This document shows positions 7,889-14,387 of a stretch of 21,556 bases of DNA, one piece after another (position 1 is the stretch's first letter; each line of letters opens with the position of its first letter). Where the stretch lies: the NCBI GenBank assembly GCA_964568825.1, contig CAZMSA010000047.1, forward strand, positions 1 to 21,556. Direction: 5' to 3'. The notes under the pieces were generated by a model. That model was not told where the DNA came from. It saw nothing but the letters and a program-made list of their open reading frames with translations, and searched no databases. A program made the translations under genes and the position numbers. This DNA is from CAVVDT01 sp964568825. Lineage in GTDB: Bacteria > Pseudomonadota > Alphaproteobacteria > Rhizobiales > Aestuariivirgaceae.

Positions 7889-7956
7889 AGGAGGCCTTGT
7901 GCCGGCCCGCCGGGCGCGTTAGAGCAGGCGCCGGTATTTTGTTCCACATCCGGTGA
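7889..7956 (+). other. Orphan strong Shine-Dalgarno with possible mini-ORF ahead of the aminotransferase
   Basis: AGGAGG at 7889-7894 is the best ribosome-binding sequence in the region, yet no long frame follows. A GTG at 7899 opens only seven codons. A TTG at 7897 opens 19 codons, ending TGA at 7954-7956, five bases before the aminotransferase ATG, which itself has no Shine-Dalgarno sequence. A weak stem (GGCGC/GCGCC, 7913-7932) followed by TATTTT lies inside. It may be a coupling leader peptide or a relic of an older start. Confidence 0.3.
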
Positions 7957-7961
7957 CCCCC

Positions 7962-9149
7962 ATGTCCGTCAGCAACGGTCGTGCCTTTCTCGCCATTCCC
8001 GGCCCCACCACGGTGCCTGATCAGGTCCTGCAGGCCATGAACCGGCCAGCCATCGACCTTTATTCCGGCGACCACCTCGACCTGACCGCCAGCCTGCTGG
8101 CCGATCTGCCGAAGCTGTTTCGCACCCGTGGCCATGCCTATATCTACGCCGCCAACGGCCATGGCGCCTGGGAGGCGGCCCTCACCAACGTACTGTCGCG
8201 CGGCGACCACATCCTCGTTCTTGATTCGGGGCGCTTTGCCACCGGCTGGGGCGAGATGGCCGAAGCCATGGGCGTCAGCGTCGAAGTGCTGCACGGTGAC
8301 TGGCATTCAGCCGTTGATCCCAACAAGGTCGAAGAGCGCCTGCGCGCCGATGCCAAGGGCGACATCAAGGCGGTGCTGGTGGTGCAGGTCGATACCGCCT
8401 CCAGTGTCGCCAACGATATCGAGGCGATCCGCGCCGCCATGGACGCCGCCGGCCATGACGCCTTGTTGATGGTCGATGCCGTCGCCTCGCTCGCCACCAT
8501 GCCCTACCAGATGGACGCCTGGGAGGTGGACGTGACGGTGACGGGATCGCAGAAGGGGCTGATGACGCCGCCCGGCCTCGGCTTCATCGCCGCCAGCGAC
8601 AAGGCGCGCGAGCGCCGCCGCCTCAACGCCAACCTCGTCACCCGCTACTGGGACTGGTCGTTTCGTGACGGCAACGAGCACTACATGAAATATTGCGGCA
8701 CGCCGCCCGAGCACCTGCTGTTCGGCTTGCGCAAGGCGCTGGACATGCTCCTTGCCGAAGGCCTCGACAACGTCGTCGCCCGCCATCAGATCCTTGCCGA
8801 TGCGGTACGCGCAGCCGTCGCACGCTGGGCCGAAGCCGGCGCCTTGTCGTTCAACATCACCGATCCCGCCCATCGCGCCAATTCGGTGACCACGGTGCGC
8901 ACCAAGGGATTTCAGCCCAAGGCGCTGCTCGACTACGCGCGGGAAAAATGTGGTGTCACCATCGGCATCGGCATCGGCGGACTGGAAGCGACAGCCTTCC
9001 GCATCGCCCACATGGGCCATGTCAACGCGCCGATGGTCCTCGGCACCCTCGGAGTGATCGAGACCGGTCTCAAGGCCCTTGAAATCCCCCACGGCAAGGG
9101 CGGCGTCGAGGCGGCGATCGAGACGATCGCCGGGGTGGTAAAAGCGTAA
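7962..9149 (+). CDS. Class V aminotransferase, serine/alanine-glyoxylate type
   Basis: A 395-residue PLP-dependent aminotransferase. The N-terminus (FLAIPGPTTVPDQVLQAM, then the DLYSGDH region) matches the alanine-glyoxylate/serine-glyoxylate group. The cofactor aspartate lies in LLMVDAVASLATMPYQMD. The PLP lysine is K198 in TGSQKGLMTPPGLGF, and the C-terminal TIGIGIGGLEATAFRIAHMGH block is also characteristic. Likely reactions are serine or alanine plus glyoxylate to glycine. The purine-pathway relative (S)-ureidoglycine-glyoxylate aminotransferase (PucG) belongs to the same group and cannot be excluded. GTG at 7953 or ATG at 7962 can start it; neither has a ribosome site. It converges on the ArsC-like gene with only three bases between stop codons, and no terminator was seen. 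Confidence 0.88.
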   Translation: MSVSNGRAFLAIPGPTTVPDQVLQAMNRPAIDLYSGDHLDLTASLLADLPKLFRTRGHAYIYAANGHGAWEAALTNVLSRGDHILVLDSGRFATGWGEMAEAMGVSVEVLHGDWHSAVDPNKVEERLRADAKGDIKAVLVVQVDTASSVANDIEAIRAAMDAAGHDALLMVDAVASLATMPYQMDAWEVDVTVTGSQKGLMTPPGLGFIAASDKARERRRLNANLVTRYWDWSFRDGNEHYMKYCGTPPEHLLFGLRKALDMLLAEGLDNVVARHQILADAVRAAVARWAEAGALSFNITDPAHRANSVTTVRTKGFQPKALLDYAREKCGVTIGIGIGGLEATAFRIAHMGHVNAPMVLGTLGVIETGLKALEIPHGKGGVEAAIETIAGVVKA

Positions 9150-9152
9150 CTT

Positions 9153-9497
9153 TCAGGCGGCGAGCCAGTCCTTGATCTCGGGTGAAAAGCCCACCTTGAC
9201 GGTGCCGTCGCGGTCGAACACCGGGCGCTTGATGAGGGCGGGATAGCGCGCCATCAAGGCGATGCTGCCGGCCTCGTCCAGATCGCTGCGTTCATCCACC
9301 GGGATGTGTCGCCACATGAGGCCGCGGCGGTTGAGCAAGGTGGCCAGGCCCACCGCATCGGCCATGCGGGCGACCGTTTGGGTATCGATGCCCTCGGCGC
9401 GCACGTCGATGAAGCGGTGTTCGATGCCTTTTTCCTTGAGGAATGAGGTCGCCTCGCGGCAGGTGCTGCATTTCTTCAGGCCATAGACGGTGAGCAT
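9153..9497 (-). CDS. ArsC/Spx-like thioredoxin-fold protein
   Basis: A 114-residue protein of the ArsC/Spx/YffB family. The N-terminal strand and active-site loop read MLTVYGLKKCSTCREATSFL, with Cys10 and Cys13 in a CxxC arrangement, as in Spx rather than classical arsenate reductase with its single catalytic Cys. The downstream IKRPVFDRDG segment is the conserved Arg/Pro loop of the family. The start is the ATG whose A is the last base of the preceding gene's stop (TGATG), with AGGAAAGG just upstream. It is the last gene of a four-gene leftward unit. True arsenate reduction is doubtful, since no ars regulator or arsenite pump is nearby. A thiol-redox or metal-stress role beside the metallochaperone gene is more likely, by inference. 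Confidence 0.88.
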   Translation of the reverse strand: MLTVYGLKKCSTCREATSFLKEKGIEHRFIDVRAEGIDTQTVARMADAVGLATLLNRRGLMWRHIPVDERSDLDEAGSIALMARYPALIKRPVFDRDGTVKVGFSPEIKDWLAA

Positions 9498-10654
9498 CAC
9501 TTTCCTTTCCTGAGCGACAGCGTGTCGTCGGCAAAGGCTTCCGCCCCGCCGGTCAAGGGATCGGTGAAGGCGGAAAACAATTTGTCGATTTCCTGCTTGT
9601 CGATGTCGCGGGTGATGAATACCAGCCGCGAGCGGTGGTCATCGTCGGGCCATGCCTCAAGCCGCACCGGCGGATGGAAGACATGCTGCACGCCATGCAC
9701 CACCACCGGCCGCAAGGGATCATCGGCAAGTTTCACGATGGCCTTCATGCGCAACAGGTTGGGGCCGTGGTAGCTGCGCACCAGATCGAGGAACAGCTCG
9801 AACCCGTAAGGCTTGATGGCCTGATCGCTGGTGACGCAAAAGGCGGAAATGCGGTCGTCGTGACGGTTCACGTCGTGGTCATGATCATGGTCGTGCCCAT
9901 GGTCGTGCCCATGGTCGTGATCGTGATGATGGCCGCGACGGCGGTTGCGGGGGCGCCGGGCATCGGGCTCGTAGGCTTCCGCCGCCAGCCAGCGCCGCAC
10001 CTCGGCCGTCCTGGTCTGCGGATCATAAAGGCCGGTGTTGAACAACCGCTCCGGCGTCACGTCGCGCACCACCTCGAGCAGGCGGGCGGCGGGATTGAGC
10101 TTGCGCAGCCGGCCGATGATGGCGAACAGCCTGTCTTCGCCCTCGCGCCCCGAAAGCAGATCGGCCTTGGTGATGACGATGCGGTCGGCCACCGCCACCT
10201 GCTTGACCGCCTCGGCATGGGTATCGAGCGTCTGATCGCCCACCACCGTGTCGACCACGCAGATCACCCCTTCGAGACGATAGCGCTCGACGAGGTAGGG
10301 ATGGTTCATCACCGTGTGCAGGACAGGGGCGGGATCGGCAAGCCCGGTCGTCTCGATGACCAGGCGTTCAAAGGCCAGGACTTCGCCCCGGTCGCGCTTT
10401 TCGATGAGGCTGACGAGGGTATCGACCAGTTCGCCGCGAATGGTGCAGCACAAACACCCCGAAGACATCTCGAAGATGTTGTCGTCGGTCTTTTCCACCA
10501 GCAGGTGATCGAGGCCCACTTCGCCGAACTCGTTGATCACCACGGCGGTGTTGCGCATGGCCGGGTCTGTCAGGATGCGGTTGAGGAGGCTGGTCTTGCC
10601 GGCGCCGAGAAAGCCGGTCACCACGCTGACCGGGATGGGCGGACTGTCGCTCAT
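9497..10654 (-). CDS. COG0523/CobW-family GTPase, probable metallochaperone with His-rich loop
   Basis: A 385-residue G3E GTPase. Walker A is GFLGAGKTS (residues 14-22). The COG0523 metal motif CxCC is present as GCLCC (C67, C69, C70), followed by the nucleotide-contact block ERLVIETTGLADPAP. ITKADLL is the base-recognition motif. A His/Asp-rich linker of some 25 residues (about 240-265, repeats of HDHDHGHDHGHD) joins the GTPase to the CobW C-terminal domain. Such a loop is typical of zinc- or cobalt-handling members. Proteins of this family deliver Zn, Co or other metals to client enzymes; the client is not visible here. It overlaps the permease gene before it (ATGA) and the ArsC-like gene after it. 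A tandem CbiX gene lies about 2.5 kb away but in a separate unit, so cobalamin is only one of the options. Confidence 0.92.
   Translation of the reverse strand: MSDSPPIPVSVVTGFLGAGKTSLLNRILTDPAMRNTAVVINEFGEVGLDHLLVEKTDDNIFEMSSGCLCCTIRGELVDTLVSLIEKRDRGEVLAFERLVIETTGLADPAPVLHTVMNHPYLVERYRLEGVICVVDTVVGDQTLDTHAEAVKQVAVADRIVITKADLLSGREGEDRLFAIIGRLRKLNPAARLLEVVRDVTPERLFNTGLYDPQTRTAEVRRWLAAEAYEPDARRPRNRRRGHHHDHDHGHDHGHDHDHDHDVNRHDDRISAFCVTSDQAIKPYGFELFLDLVRSYHGPNLLRMKAIVKLADDPLRPVVVHGVQHVFHPPVRLEAWPDDDHRSRLVFITRDIDKQEIDKLFSAFTDPLTGGAEAFADDTLSLRKGK
9866..9936 (-). repeat. Tandem CATGAC/CACGAC-type repeats encoding the His-Asp loop
   Basis: Short imperfect repeats of about six bases encode alternating His and Asp/Gly residues of the CobW-family linker, including a near-exact duplication around ATGGTCGTGCCC. 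Such tracts can gain or lose units by slippage without breaking the frame, changing metal-binding capacity. I regard it as coding, not regulatory. Confidence 0.7.
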
Positions 10655-11589
10655 GGCACCGCCCCTTCAAGCGCTGAGCGGCGGGCCAGCCACATGCGCT
10701 TTGCCTTGCCCTCGATGCCGGCTGCGATGAGCGCCACCAGCACCAGCCCGCCGCCGCCGTACTGGTTGGCGCTGAGCCTCTCGCCCAGCATCAAGGCGGC
10801 CACCAGCGTGGTCATCACCGGCTCGAGGTTGAAGAACGGCGCCACCACCGAGGCGGGCGCAAAGGAAAGGCTCTGCATGTGCACAAAATAGTTCACCACA
10901 TAGAGCGTGCCTAGCCCGAACAGCGCGGCATAACCCAGACCCGTGACGCCGCCGCCAGGAAAGAAGTGAATGGTCCCGCCCGACCACCACAGCGCGACCG
11001 CCAGCGTCACCGGCCAGATCATCAGGTGCCCCAGGAAGCTGAAGACAACCGGCGACAGGCGGGCCGACAGGGCGCGGCCGGAATAGAACTGTACCACCCC
11101 GCCGATGGCGGCCGATGCGGCCAGCGCGATGCCGCGCCAATCGAGGGCCTCGAAGCCCGGGCCGATGGCCAGGATCAGCCCGCAGAACGCCAGCACTGCA
11201 ATGGCGATCCGCCCCCACCCCGGCACCGTGCCCTCGACCAGCGGGGCGGTGATGAGGATGATCACCGGAAAGGTGAAGAAGATGATCACCGCAAGACCGA
11301 CGGGGATGAACTCAACCGAGGCAAGATAGGCAATCGAGATGACCGCGGTCGAGGCCGCCTGCGCCACGAGGCCCGGCATGGCAGCCTTCGGCACGTCCAC
11401 CCTGAGCCCCAGCGCCGCGGTGACGATGGCGAACACCAGCGCCAGCATCGAGGTGCGGAAGAACGTCGATTCCGGTGCCGGAATGCCGTTCTGGTAGGCC
11501 AGGCGCACCAGCGGCGGAATGATGCCGTAGCCGCCGGCCGCCAGCAGCGCAAAGCCGATGCCGACGAGCGGCCGCGTGGTGGTGGTCAT
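10651..11589 (-). CDS. EamA/DMT-superfamily permease
   Basis: A 312-residue inner-membrane protein with about ten hydrophobic helices in two EamA repeats. The first repeat starts GIGFALLAAGGYGIIPPLVRLAY, and the second starts around LDWRGIALAASAAIGGVVQFYSGRAL. The hallmark helix-end motif ASVVAPFFNLEPVMTTLVAALMLGERLS near the C-terminus is typical of EamA proteins. These export or exchange metabolites such as amino acids, nucleosides or riboflavin; the substrate cannot be told. It starts seven bases after the D,D-carboxypeptidase stop and overlaps the GTPase gene by ATGA, so it belongs to the same leftward transcript. Confidence 0.9.
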   Translation of the reverse strand: MTTTTRPLVGIGFALLAAGGYGIIPPLVRLAYQNGIPAPESTFFRTSMLALVFAIVTAALGLRVDVPKAAMPGLVAQAASTAVISIAYLASVEFIPVGLAVIIFFTFPVIILITAPLVEGTVPGWGRIAIAVLAFCGLILAIGPGFEALDWRGIALAASAAIGGVVQFYSGRALSARLSPVVFSFLGHLMIWPVTLAVALWWSGGTIHFFPGGGVTGLGYAALFGLGTLYVVNYFVHMQSLSFAPASVVAPFFNLEPVMTTLVAALMLGERLSANQYGGGGLVLVALIAAGIEGKAKRMWLARRSALEGAVP

Positions 11590-11596
11590 CGAGGGC

Positions 11597-12868
11597 CTAC
11601 TGCCTGCCCCTCACCTTGCGGGTATGCCGGGTGCTCAGGGCCTCTGTGCTCATGCTGTCGGCGCGCTTGGTGAATTCCGAAAAGGCGGCCGGCGAAATCA
11701 CCTCGCAATGGTCGCTTCCCTGGTGCAGATAGGCGCAGACCGACATGGTCTCGCGCTGGTTGAGCGACCACATCAGCGCCACGTATTCCTTGGTGCCGGG
11801 TACCCTCACGACGCCGCTGTCGCCGCCCGAGAACAGATCGTGGGTCGAGGCGAGGCGCCCGGCAAGCAGGGCATCGGCCTTGTTGGCGTTGGAAAAGCGG
11901 CCGAACGAGACGCCCCATCCGGTCAGTTGATCCGCCTTTGCCCAGGAAACGCGGTCTCGGCCCTTGCACACAATGTCGCGCATGTCGCCGGGCTTGCCGC
12001 CGGTCTGGTCGACGATCTGCAGGACATGCGGAGCACCGGCATAACGACCCTTGCGCTGGGCGGCGGATTCCAAAAGCACCTGGGCGATGTCGGCTCGGGC
12101 ATGGGCGGTCTTGGCGCCGAACACCACGGCGATGTAGCGGGTCTTTTCGATGACCGCGCTGCCCACCAGGTTGAAGCCGGATTCGCAGATATAGCCGGTC
12201 TTCATGCCGTCCGCCGTCGACATCTGCCTCAGCAGGAGGTCGCGGTTCTTGAGCCGCTTCCTGCCCACCCTCACATAGGGCTCGGAGAAATAGTGCCAGT
12301 ATTGCGGAAACTTGTGCTCGATGGCGAGGGCGAGCAGCGCGATGTCGCGCGCCGTGGTGTACTGCTCGGGATCGTAGAGCCCGTGCGGATTGACGAAGTG
12401 GGTGCCGTTCATGCCCAGTTTTTGCGCCGTGGCGTTCATGTGGGTCACGAATTCTCGCACGTCGCCGCCCACCGCCTCGGCCAGCACCAGGGCCATGTCG
12501 TTGGCCGAATAGACCAAAAGGGCCCTGAGGGCGAAATCAACGCTTATCTCGCTGCCGGCCCTGAGGCCGATCTTGCTCGGCTGCACGCGACTGGCAAGGC
12601 GCGAGACCTTGATCTTTTGATGCAGCTTCAGACGCCCGCTGCTGAGAGCATCGAAGGTGAGATAGGCGGTCATCAGCTTGGTGAGCGAAGCCGGATACCA
12701 CGGTTTTCCCGCATCCTGGGCCAGGATGACTTGGCCGGTCGAGGCGTTGATGACCAGCGATGGCCCTGCAATGGCCGCATTGGCGCCGAACAAGACGGCG
12801 ATGATGAGGATAAGGGCAATCTGCGCGCGGCCGCCGCACAGTCTGCCGAATAAGCCAAATACTGACAT
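11597..12868 (-). CDS. D-alanyl-D-alanine carboxypeptidase (PBP5/DacF-like, class S11)
   Basis: A 423-residue periplasmic serine peptidase that trims the terminal D-Ala of peptidoglycan stem peptides. I start it at MSVFGLFGRL because a signal peptide follows directly (hydrophobic 16-34, probable cleavage at AIA-G34/35). The frame continues upstream for 41 codons, but that part is not signal-like. The three penicillin-binding motifs are intact: SLTK (S61-K64), SAN (121-123) and KTG (223-225). The C-terminal part is longer than the catalytic domain and contains a CAYLHQGSDHCEV segment with two Cys. I saw no obvious amphipathic anchor at the end. It is the first gene of the leftward unit with the DMT permease, COG0523 GTPase and ArsC-like gene. 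Confidence 0.93.
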   Translation of the reverse strand: MSVFGLFGRLCGGRAQIALILIIAVLFGANAAIAGPSLVINASTGQVILAQDAGKPWYPASLTKLMTAYLTFDALSSGRLKLHQKIKVSRLASRVQPSKIGLRAGSEISVDFALRALLVYSANDMALVLAEAVGGDVREFVTHMNATAQKLGMNGTHFVNPHGLYDPEQYTTARDIALLALAIEHKFPQYWHYFSEPYVRVGRKRLKNRDLLLRQMSTADGMKTGYICESGFNLVGSAVIEKTRYIAVVFGAKTAHARADIAQVLLESAAQRKGRYAGAPHVLQIVDQTGGKPGDMRDIVCKGRDRVSWAKADQLTGWGVSFGRFSNANKADALLAGRLASTHDLFSGGDSGVVRVPGTKEYVALMWSLNQRETMSVCAYLHQGSDHCEVISPAAFSEFTKRADSMSTEALSTRHTRKVRGRQ

Positions 12869-12978
12869 TCCAGGTCCGGTGTTGATTTGAAATTCCCGTT
12901 TGCCCGCGCCGCCGTGCCACAGACCTAGCGCATTTGGTCGGCAAAGGGAATTGCCTGATGGGCGTTGCCTTGGCGGTT

Positions 12979-13018
12979 TCGCAGTTTGCAAAGGCCCGTC
13001 GTCGCAGTTTGCAAAGGC
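12979..13018. repeat. Direct repeat of 17 bases with 23-base period
   Basis: TCGCAGTTTGCAAAGGC occurs at 12979-12995 and again, identical, at 13002-13018. Each copy holds the perfect palindrome TTTGCAAA. Two identical copies about two helical turns apart, around 110-150 bases upstream of the carboxypeptidase start, could be paired operators; a coincidental duplication cannot be ruled out. Confidence 0.6.
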
Positions 13019-13153
13019 TGCGTGGTGGCGTCGTCAAGATGTTGGGGCGGCTGTCGTTGCTGATGCGACATCTGGTGGCGCGCCCATGGCACGGCGATTG
13101 CTTGAAGAGGTTTAACGCCGGGATCAGGGTATTGCGTACCCGGCGGGTTTCAG

Positions 13154-13192
13154 CGGGGAAGCGATCTGGGCGGGTCGCTTCCCCGGTTTTTT
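13154..13192 (+). terminator. Strong intrinsic terminator on the + strand with no evident gene upstream
   Basis: CGGGGAAGCGA (13154-13164) pairs perfectly with TCGCTTCCCCG (13175-13185) over a ten-base loop, and GTTTTTT follows. This is a textbook terminator for rightward transcription. On the other strand the hairpin lacks a T-run, so it is a poor fit to the leftward cbiX gene, although it may still protect that message's 3' end. Confidence 0.8.
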
Positions 13193-13217
13193 AAAAACCC
13201 CGCTTTCATGGCCGGCG

Positions 13218-13994
13218 TCAACCAGCCGCAGTGACCGCTTCAATGTCGTTCACGATCGACTGGATGAGGGCCTGCGAGGCCGCCAGGGTTGGGGCCAGGT
13301 ACACATCGCCGCGCCCGCTCGCCGCCACCGCTGCGCCGAGGTCCTCGGCCCCGTGCAGGCCTTCGCCGATGAACAACCCCGAAACGATCAGCGGGCCGGG
13401 CAGATCGGCAAGGGCCTCTGTGAGCAACGGCGGCTCTTCCAGAAAGGCGGTATCGACCGCGGCAAAGACCTGCAGGGCCCTGACAGCATCGGCGGCGGCC
13501 TCGGCTGCCTGCCGCGAAGCCGGATCGTTGCCGGAGCCGTGGGCGATGATCGCCAGGCGGGCAGCGGCGGGCGCCAGGCCGGCCGAGCGGGCAGTCCTTG
13601 CGGCTTCCGCGGCGACGATCCCCGGCAAATCGGCGCTCAGGCCGGTCGGTGGCAGGATGTGGAAGCGGCGGCCACGGGCATCGCTGCCGCCGGTGATGCC
13701 CAGACGCTGTGGGATAGCCTGGCGCACATAATAACCACCGCTCATGAACAGGGGGCAGACCCACACCCGATCGCCGCGGAGCCCTTCGGCCGCGGCAGCG
13801 AGATCGGGGTCTTCGCGCATGTAGCCGACGGCGACATCGCCAAAGCGCCCGCCTGAGCGCAGGCGTTCGGCAATGATGTTGGGCAGCCGGTTGCAGCGCT
13901 TGCCGCCGCGTTCGCCGTGGGCCACGATCAGCAGGGCGGCAAGCGACGGCTCGGCCGAAGTGGCCTTGTCGGGTCTAAGGCTTGTTGCGTGCAT
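13218..13994 (-). CDS. cbiX: Tandem-domain CbiX/sirohydrochlorin chelatase-like protein
   Basis: A 258-residue protein with two CbiX repeats. The first begins LLIVAHGERGGKRCN (His in AHGE) and includes VWVCPLFMSGGYYVRQAIP. The second begins LAIIAHGSGNDPASRQAAE and includes DTAFLEEPPLLTEAL and VSGLFIGEGLHGAEDL. Each HG motif supplies the metal-binding His of class II chelatases. Family members insert Co2+ or Fe2+ into sirohydrochlorin for cobalamin or siroheme. No other corrin or siroheme gene is in the window, so a specialised chelatase or metal-binding relative is equally possible. It is transcribed away from the Mo-hydroxylase operon, preceded by a long leader with an attenuator-like hairpin. 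The ribosome site is weak. Confidence 0.82.
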   Translation of the reverse strand: MHATSLRPDKATSAEPSLAALLIVAHGERGGKRCNRLPNIIAERLRSGGRFGDVAVGYMREDPDLAAAAEGLRGDRVWVCPLFMSGGYYVRQAIPQRLGITGGSDARGRRFHILPPTGLSADLPGIVAAEAARTARSAGLAPAAARLAIIAHGSGNDPASRQAAEAAADAVRALQVFAAVDTAFLEEPPLLTEALADLPGPLIVSGLFIGEGLHGAEDLGAAVAASGRGDVYLAPTLAASQALIQSIVNDIEAVTAAG

Positions 13995-14095
13995 GAAACC
14001 ACATCCGAGACGACAGCGATCAGGGCCACCTGACTATCACGAACGCCACGGCGACGAAAAGCCATCGCGCCGTCAAACAACTTCGATGCGCTATG

Positions 14096-14139
14096 AAAAA
14101 GGGGCGCCCGTACCCGCTCGTGACGAATGCCGACGCCCC
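14096..14139 (-). terminator. Attenuator-like hairpin in the leader of cbiX
   Basis: Read leftward, GGGGCGTC (14139-14132) pairs with GGCGCCCC (14108-14101) with one G-T pair, over a loop with weak internal structure, and TTTTT follows at 14100-14096. A second small hairpin (AAGGCA/TGCCTT, 14144-14163) lies just before it. It sits 101 bases upstream of the cbiX start and ends no visible gene, so premature termination in the cbiX leader is a fair reading. Confidence 0.45.
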
Positions 14140-14263
14140 CAGTCAAGGCAGGAACAAATGCCTTCCAAATCACCGGATCGCGCGGGGGTGTGCGGGTATG
14201 CGTGCGCGGCCGGCAGCTTGAGCAGTTCATTCGCCCGACTTTGGCATTGCCATCGCCGAGCGT

Positions 14264-14280
14264 GATTTCACCGTGAAATC
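14264..14280. promoter_or_regulatory. 17-bp inverted repeat, candidate operator
   Basis: GATTTCAC and GTGAAATC flank a single central C, giving perfect eight-base arms. It lies about 42 bases upstream of the -35 of the heterocycle operon promoter and between two divergent genes. The size and symmetry fit a dimeric regulator site. No regulator gene is in the adjacent operon within the window. Confidence 0.55.
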
Positions 14281-14321
14281 GCCTGTTACACTGGCCTTTG
14301 GCGGCAGCTGTCAGCGCGCCA

Positions 14322-14351
14322 TTGACAAGATCGTGCAAGGGCTGATTAGAT
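14322..14351 (+). promoter_or_regulatory. Candidate promoter of the molybdenum hydroxylase / reductase operon
   Basis: A perfect -35, TTGACA (14322-14327), is followed by an 18-base spacer and TTAGAT (14346-14351), with TGA before it giving an extended -10. Transcription would start near 14358, leaving a 30-base leader that contains AAGG eight bases before the GTG start. Confidence 0.55.
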
Positions 14352-14387
14352 CGTTAGTACACAAACGGAAATTGCAAGGCGGGATCG

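Larger units (their letters stand above)
12869..13217. other. 349-base gap between the D,D-carboxypeptidase and cbiX genes
   Basis: Both flanking genes read leftward, so this gap should hold the promoter of the carboxypeptidase unit and the 3' end of the cbiX message. I could not settle a promoter. It contains a 17-base direct repeat and a strong terminator pointing rightward (listed separately). A Arg-rich 78-codon frame with ATG at 12958 has AAAGGGA before it, but its stop lies inside the terminator T-run and it resembles nothing I know. I do not call it a gene. A small RNA on the + strand is possible. Confidence 0.5.
13995..14387. other. 393-base divergent regulatory region between cbiX and the heterocycle operon
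   Basis: I found no convincing gene here. A leftward frame covers much of it but has no family resemblance and runs on into cbiX out of frame. The region holds a hairpin with T-run on the cbiX side, a 17-base inverted repeat in the middle and a promoter close to the rightward operon, each listed separately. I looked for cobalamin-riboswitch boxes in the cbiX leader and did not see them. Confidence 0.6.

Noticed and set aside
9153..9497. Arsenic resistance locus
   Set aside because: The ArsC-like protein has a Spx-type CxxC, and no ArsR, ArsB or Acr3 gene is nearby.
9866..9936. CRISPR-like or satellite repeat
   Set aside because: The short repeats are in frame and encode the His/Asp loop of the CobW-family protein; there are no spacers.
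9635..10891. 418-codon rightward frame opposite the CobW-family gene
   Set aside because: The leftward frame has intact Walker A, CxCC and CobW features; the rightward one is its shadow.
11558..12853. 431-codon rightward frame opposite the D,D-carboxypeptidase
   Set aside because: The leftward frame holds SLTK, SAN and KTG plus a signal peptide; the other has no recognisable domain.
13928..14338. 136-codon leftward frame in the cbiX leader
   Set aside because: No family resemblance, overlaps the cbiX start in another frame, and crosses the inverted repeat and the hairpin.
13995..14345. Cobalamin riboswitch upstream of cbiX
   Set aside because: I looked on the leftward strand for the conserved B12-box type segments and did not find them; only a generic attenuator-like hairpin remains.
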